This document shows positions 6,666 to 8,517 of a DNA stretch of 8,517 nucleotides, piece after piece; the stretch's first letter is position 1; every line of letters starts with the position of its first letter. Under the pieces are notes generated by a model. That model was not told where the DNA came from and searched no databases. It saw only the letters and a program-made list of their open reading frames with translations. The stretch comes from Limnoglobus sp. (lineage in GTDB: Bacteria > Planctomycetota > Planctomycetia > Gemmatales > Gemmataceae). The position numbers and the translations under genes are program-made. The DNA lies in NCBI GenBank assembly GCA_025353985.1, contig JANXNT010000902.1, forward strand, positions 1 through 8,517, given 5' to 3'.

Positions 6666-8517
6666 TCACCCCGCCGATTGCGTCAACCGTAGGCCGATCG
6701 GCAGCGAGTCGCCGAACATCTGCGATTGGTCGTCGCCACCGGTTTGCACGATTTCCTCGACCATTCGCAGCCAGTTTTCCGGTACGTGGACCGTGCGCAA
6801 TCGCGCCGCCACACGCTCGCGATAGTCTTCGCTCACCTCGATCGCACGCACGCCACTTCGCCGCGCGAGTTGCGCCAAGCAGAACGCCCAGCCCGATTTT
6901 TCGCTCTCGTTCTTCGGCTTGAAATCGATGAGCCGTTCCAGCCAGCTATCGATAGTCGACGGGTGAACGATCGCGTTGAGCGGGCCGTAAAGTGGCACGC
7001 GCGCACCGAGTCGCGTCAGCGACCAAAACGCGAACGTCGGCACCGGCGTTCGTGCGATTTGCCGTAGTAGTTCGTTGCCGAGGTTCTCCTTCGTTTTCGC
7101 ATCGAGCCGTTCGAGGCTCGCCGCCGTGCGCCACATCTCGGCGAGTTCGTTCGTGCTCGGCCGGTTGATCGCTTTGCCCTTTGTGGGAAGCAGAATCGGC
7201 TTCAGCTTCGCAAACAACGCCAGTTGCAGCGCCGTGTTCAACCCGCCCGCCATTCGACGCCACATGATCCAATAATCCGCACCGCCATCGGCAACGGTGA
7301 CAGTTTTCGCACCGACTCCCGGTGCCGTTGCGATGAGGAGTTTCCAGACCGCTTCGACGCGGTATTTATCGAGCGGATCGCCGAACCCCGGACGTAGGCA
7401 GTAACCGGTGAGGTTGTACCAACGTGCGAGAAATGCCGGGCCGCGCGTGCGCTGTTCGGACACCTCGCTGAGGAAGTCCCACATCCGTCGGCACAACCCC
7501 GTCGGCCACTCGGACCGCGTCAATTCGAGACCCGCTTCGATGCGCTTCGGTAGTTCTTGCGGCGTTACTGTCAGTGCGGTGTCACCACCCACGAACGCCG
7601 CCTGAATCGCATCGCGTGCCGCCTGGACTTTCTCTTCGGGCCAGACATCGAGCGGCACGGCTGCCGCCTCTTTGGCGTCGCCACGCGGTTCGGGTATCAA
7701 GTCGCGTACGTTAAATTCGAGTTTCCAGCGGTTGCCTTCCCGCGACACGCACGACAATTCCAGCGTGCCGATCTCGGTGCATTTTGCCGCGAGCGTGACG
7801 GGAATTTGTTTCGTGCCGCTGCGTTTGCCACCGCGCAAAATCGTGTGCAACGGCGGTAACGGCAACAATTGGTCGGGCGAAACTGGAATGAGATCGCCCG
7901 CCGCATCGTCGCCGCGTACGGTCGAGGTATACAGGGGAAACAGCACGGGGCGGCCGAGTGCCAACTCCAGTTCGGGCTTCGGCAGCGAAATTTCTTCGCC
8001 TTCTTGCATCCGTCGCGGCACCACGCAAAGTACGGATCGTAGCTCCGGATTCGCATTTGGTTCCGTCGTCTCGATGCCGATGTAATACGATCGCGGCGTG
8101 CCCCCGCCGATGCGTTGTCCGCCCGTTTGCTTCAACCACGCGAAGTACGCCGCCCCCCACGCGACCGCCAGATCGAGCGATGGACTCGTCAACACGAGCG
8201 GCTGCCAATCGTCGCTGAACCACGGCCGCATCACGTCGATTAGTCGATCTTGCAGCACCGGTGGCTGAAACACACCACCGTTGAACAGGATCGCATCAAT
8301 CGCGTCGGGTGTCGCGCGATTTTGCCGCAAGAACGCGGCGAGGTGCTTCGTGATTGCGGGGTCGGCCACGTACGGCAGACCCATCTCTTGCAAACCCGCA
8401 CGGGCGACTCGCGACGGTTCCGCATCCCGCGACACGGTCGGGAAGAAGCCATCGAAAAGCACGCTTCGCACGTCGGCCTGCGTGATCGGTACCGAGACCG
8501 TGCCGCCGACTACCGAC
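6666..8517 (-). CDS. Hsp70 (DnaK-like) family protein with DUF3731-type C-terminal region, 5' end missing
   Basis: The frame is open from the right edge of the window and gives 616 visible residues ending at TGA (6668-6666). The GTG at 8471 is an internal codon, not the start, since in-frame coding sequence continues to the edge. The visible part begins late in the Hsp70 ATPase domain: ILFNGGVFQPPVLQDRL at 76-92 corresponds to the nucleotide-pocket GG loop of DnaK, and LDLAVAWGAAYFAW at 114-127 to the conserved end of that domain. A region resembling the beta substrate-binding subdomain follows at about 143-272 (YYIGIETTEP, then KQIPVTLAAK and KLEFNVRD). The remaining roughly 340 residues are mainly helical and Trp/Arg-rich and match the DUF3731-type extension rather than a DnaK lid; no DnaK-like acidic tail is present. 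The N-terminal ATPase lobes, with the phosphate-binding loops, lie outside the window. Such proteins are presumed chaperones; the client is unknown. It is convergent with the operon, so not co-transcribed with it. Confidence 0.88.
   Translation of the reverse strand, partial: SVVGGTVSVPITQADVRSVLFDGFFPTVSRDAEPSRVARAGLQEMGLPYVADPAITKHLAAFLRQNRATPDAIDAILFNGGVFQPPVLQDRLIDVMRPWFSDDWQPLVLTSPSLDLAVAWGAAYFAWLKQTGGQRIGGGTPRSYYIGIETTEPNANPELRSVLCVVPRRMQEGEEISLPKPELELALGRPVLFPLYTSTVRGDDAAGDLIPVSPDQLLPLPPLHTILRGGKRSGTKQIPVTLAAKCTEIGTLELSCVSREGNRWKLEFNVRDLIPEPRGDAKEAAAVPLDVWPEEKVQAARDAIQAAFVGGDTALTVTPQELPKRIEAGLELTRSEWPTGLCRRMWDFLSEVSEQRTRGPAFLARWYNLTGYCLRPGFGDPLDKYRVEAVWKLLIATAPGVGAKTVTVADGGADYWIMWRRMAGGLNTALQLALFAKLKPILLPTKGKAINRPSTNELAEMWRTAASLERLDAKTKENLGNELLRQIARTPVPTFAFWSLTRLGARVPLYGPLNAIVHPSTIDSWLERLIDFKPKNESEKSGWAFCLAQLARRSGVRAIEVSEDYRERVAARLRTVHVPENWLRMVEEIVQTGGDDQSQMFGDSLPIGLRLTQSAG

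Noticed and set aside
6560..6760. Possible bidirectional terminator at the convergent junction
   Set aside because: I found no stable GC-rich hairpin followed by a T run on either strand. The A-rich stretch before 6663 is the coding sequence for the lysine tail.
6726..8218. Several plus-strand open frames of 65-137 codons opposite the Hsp70 gene
   Set aside because: They lie entirely within a minus-strand gene of clear identity and show no family resemblance.
1..8517. CRISPR array, tRNA, insertion sequence or direct-repeat structure
   Set aside because: No regularly spaced repeats, cloverleaf, terminal inverted repeats or transposase-like frame were seen. The recurring CG-rich words such as GATCGCG reflect codon use.

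Overview
The window looks like the chromosome of a planctomycete, most likely a Gemmata relative (family Gemmataceae). The DNA is GC-rich. It carries the DUF1549/DUF1553 and DUF1501 pair that is a hallmark of Planctomycetota, next to a WD40 protein, a PPC-domain exported protein, a Uma2-type nuclease-fold protein and a divergent Hsp70. This assignment rests on recognising protein families by eye; no search was run.

Layout. Positions 1-486 (+) hold the 3' part of a Uma2 (DUF820) gene that enters from the left edge. Positions 513-6663 (+) hold four tightly packed genes: a WD40-repeat protein (513-1514), a Sec-exported cytochrome-like/Big_2/DUF1549/DUF1553 protein (1517-3688), a Tat-exported DUF1501 protein (3704-5017), and an exported beta-rich protein with a PPC domain (5050-6663). 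The gaps are 2, 15 and 32 bases, so one transcript is very likely. Positions 6666-8517 (-) hold the 3' part of an Hsp70-family gene with a long DUF3731-type C-terminal extension. It converges on the operon with only 2 bases between the stop codons and runs off the right edge.

How the genes may work together. The DUF1549/DUF1553 and DUF1501 proteins co-occur repeatedly in planctomycetes, but I know of no established biochemical role for them. Here the first has a CX4CH motif plus a CXXCH motif and would receive haem outside the cytoplasm. The second has a twin-arginine leader and a metal-site-like alkaline-phosphatase/sulfatase-type core, so it probably crosses the membrane folded. The PPC protein looks like a secreted adhesion or scaffold partner. 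The WD40 protein is the only one without an export signal. A reasonable inference is an extracytoplasmic redox or hydrolytic complex of unknown substrate with a cytoplasmic WD40 partner.

No tRNA, rRNA, CRISPR array, insertion sequence, long repeat or convincing intrinsic terminator was seen. Coding density is close to 100 percent and no gene-free stretch exceeds 32 bases. Nothing here is clearly a new defence or mobile system. The most interesting item is the functionally uncharacterised four-gene cassette.
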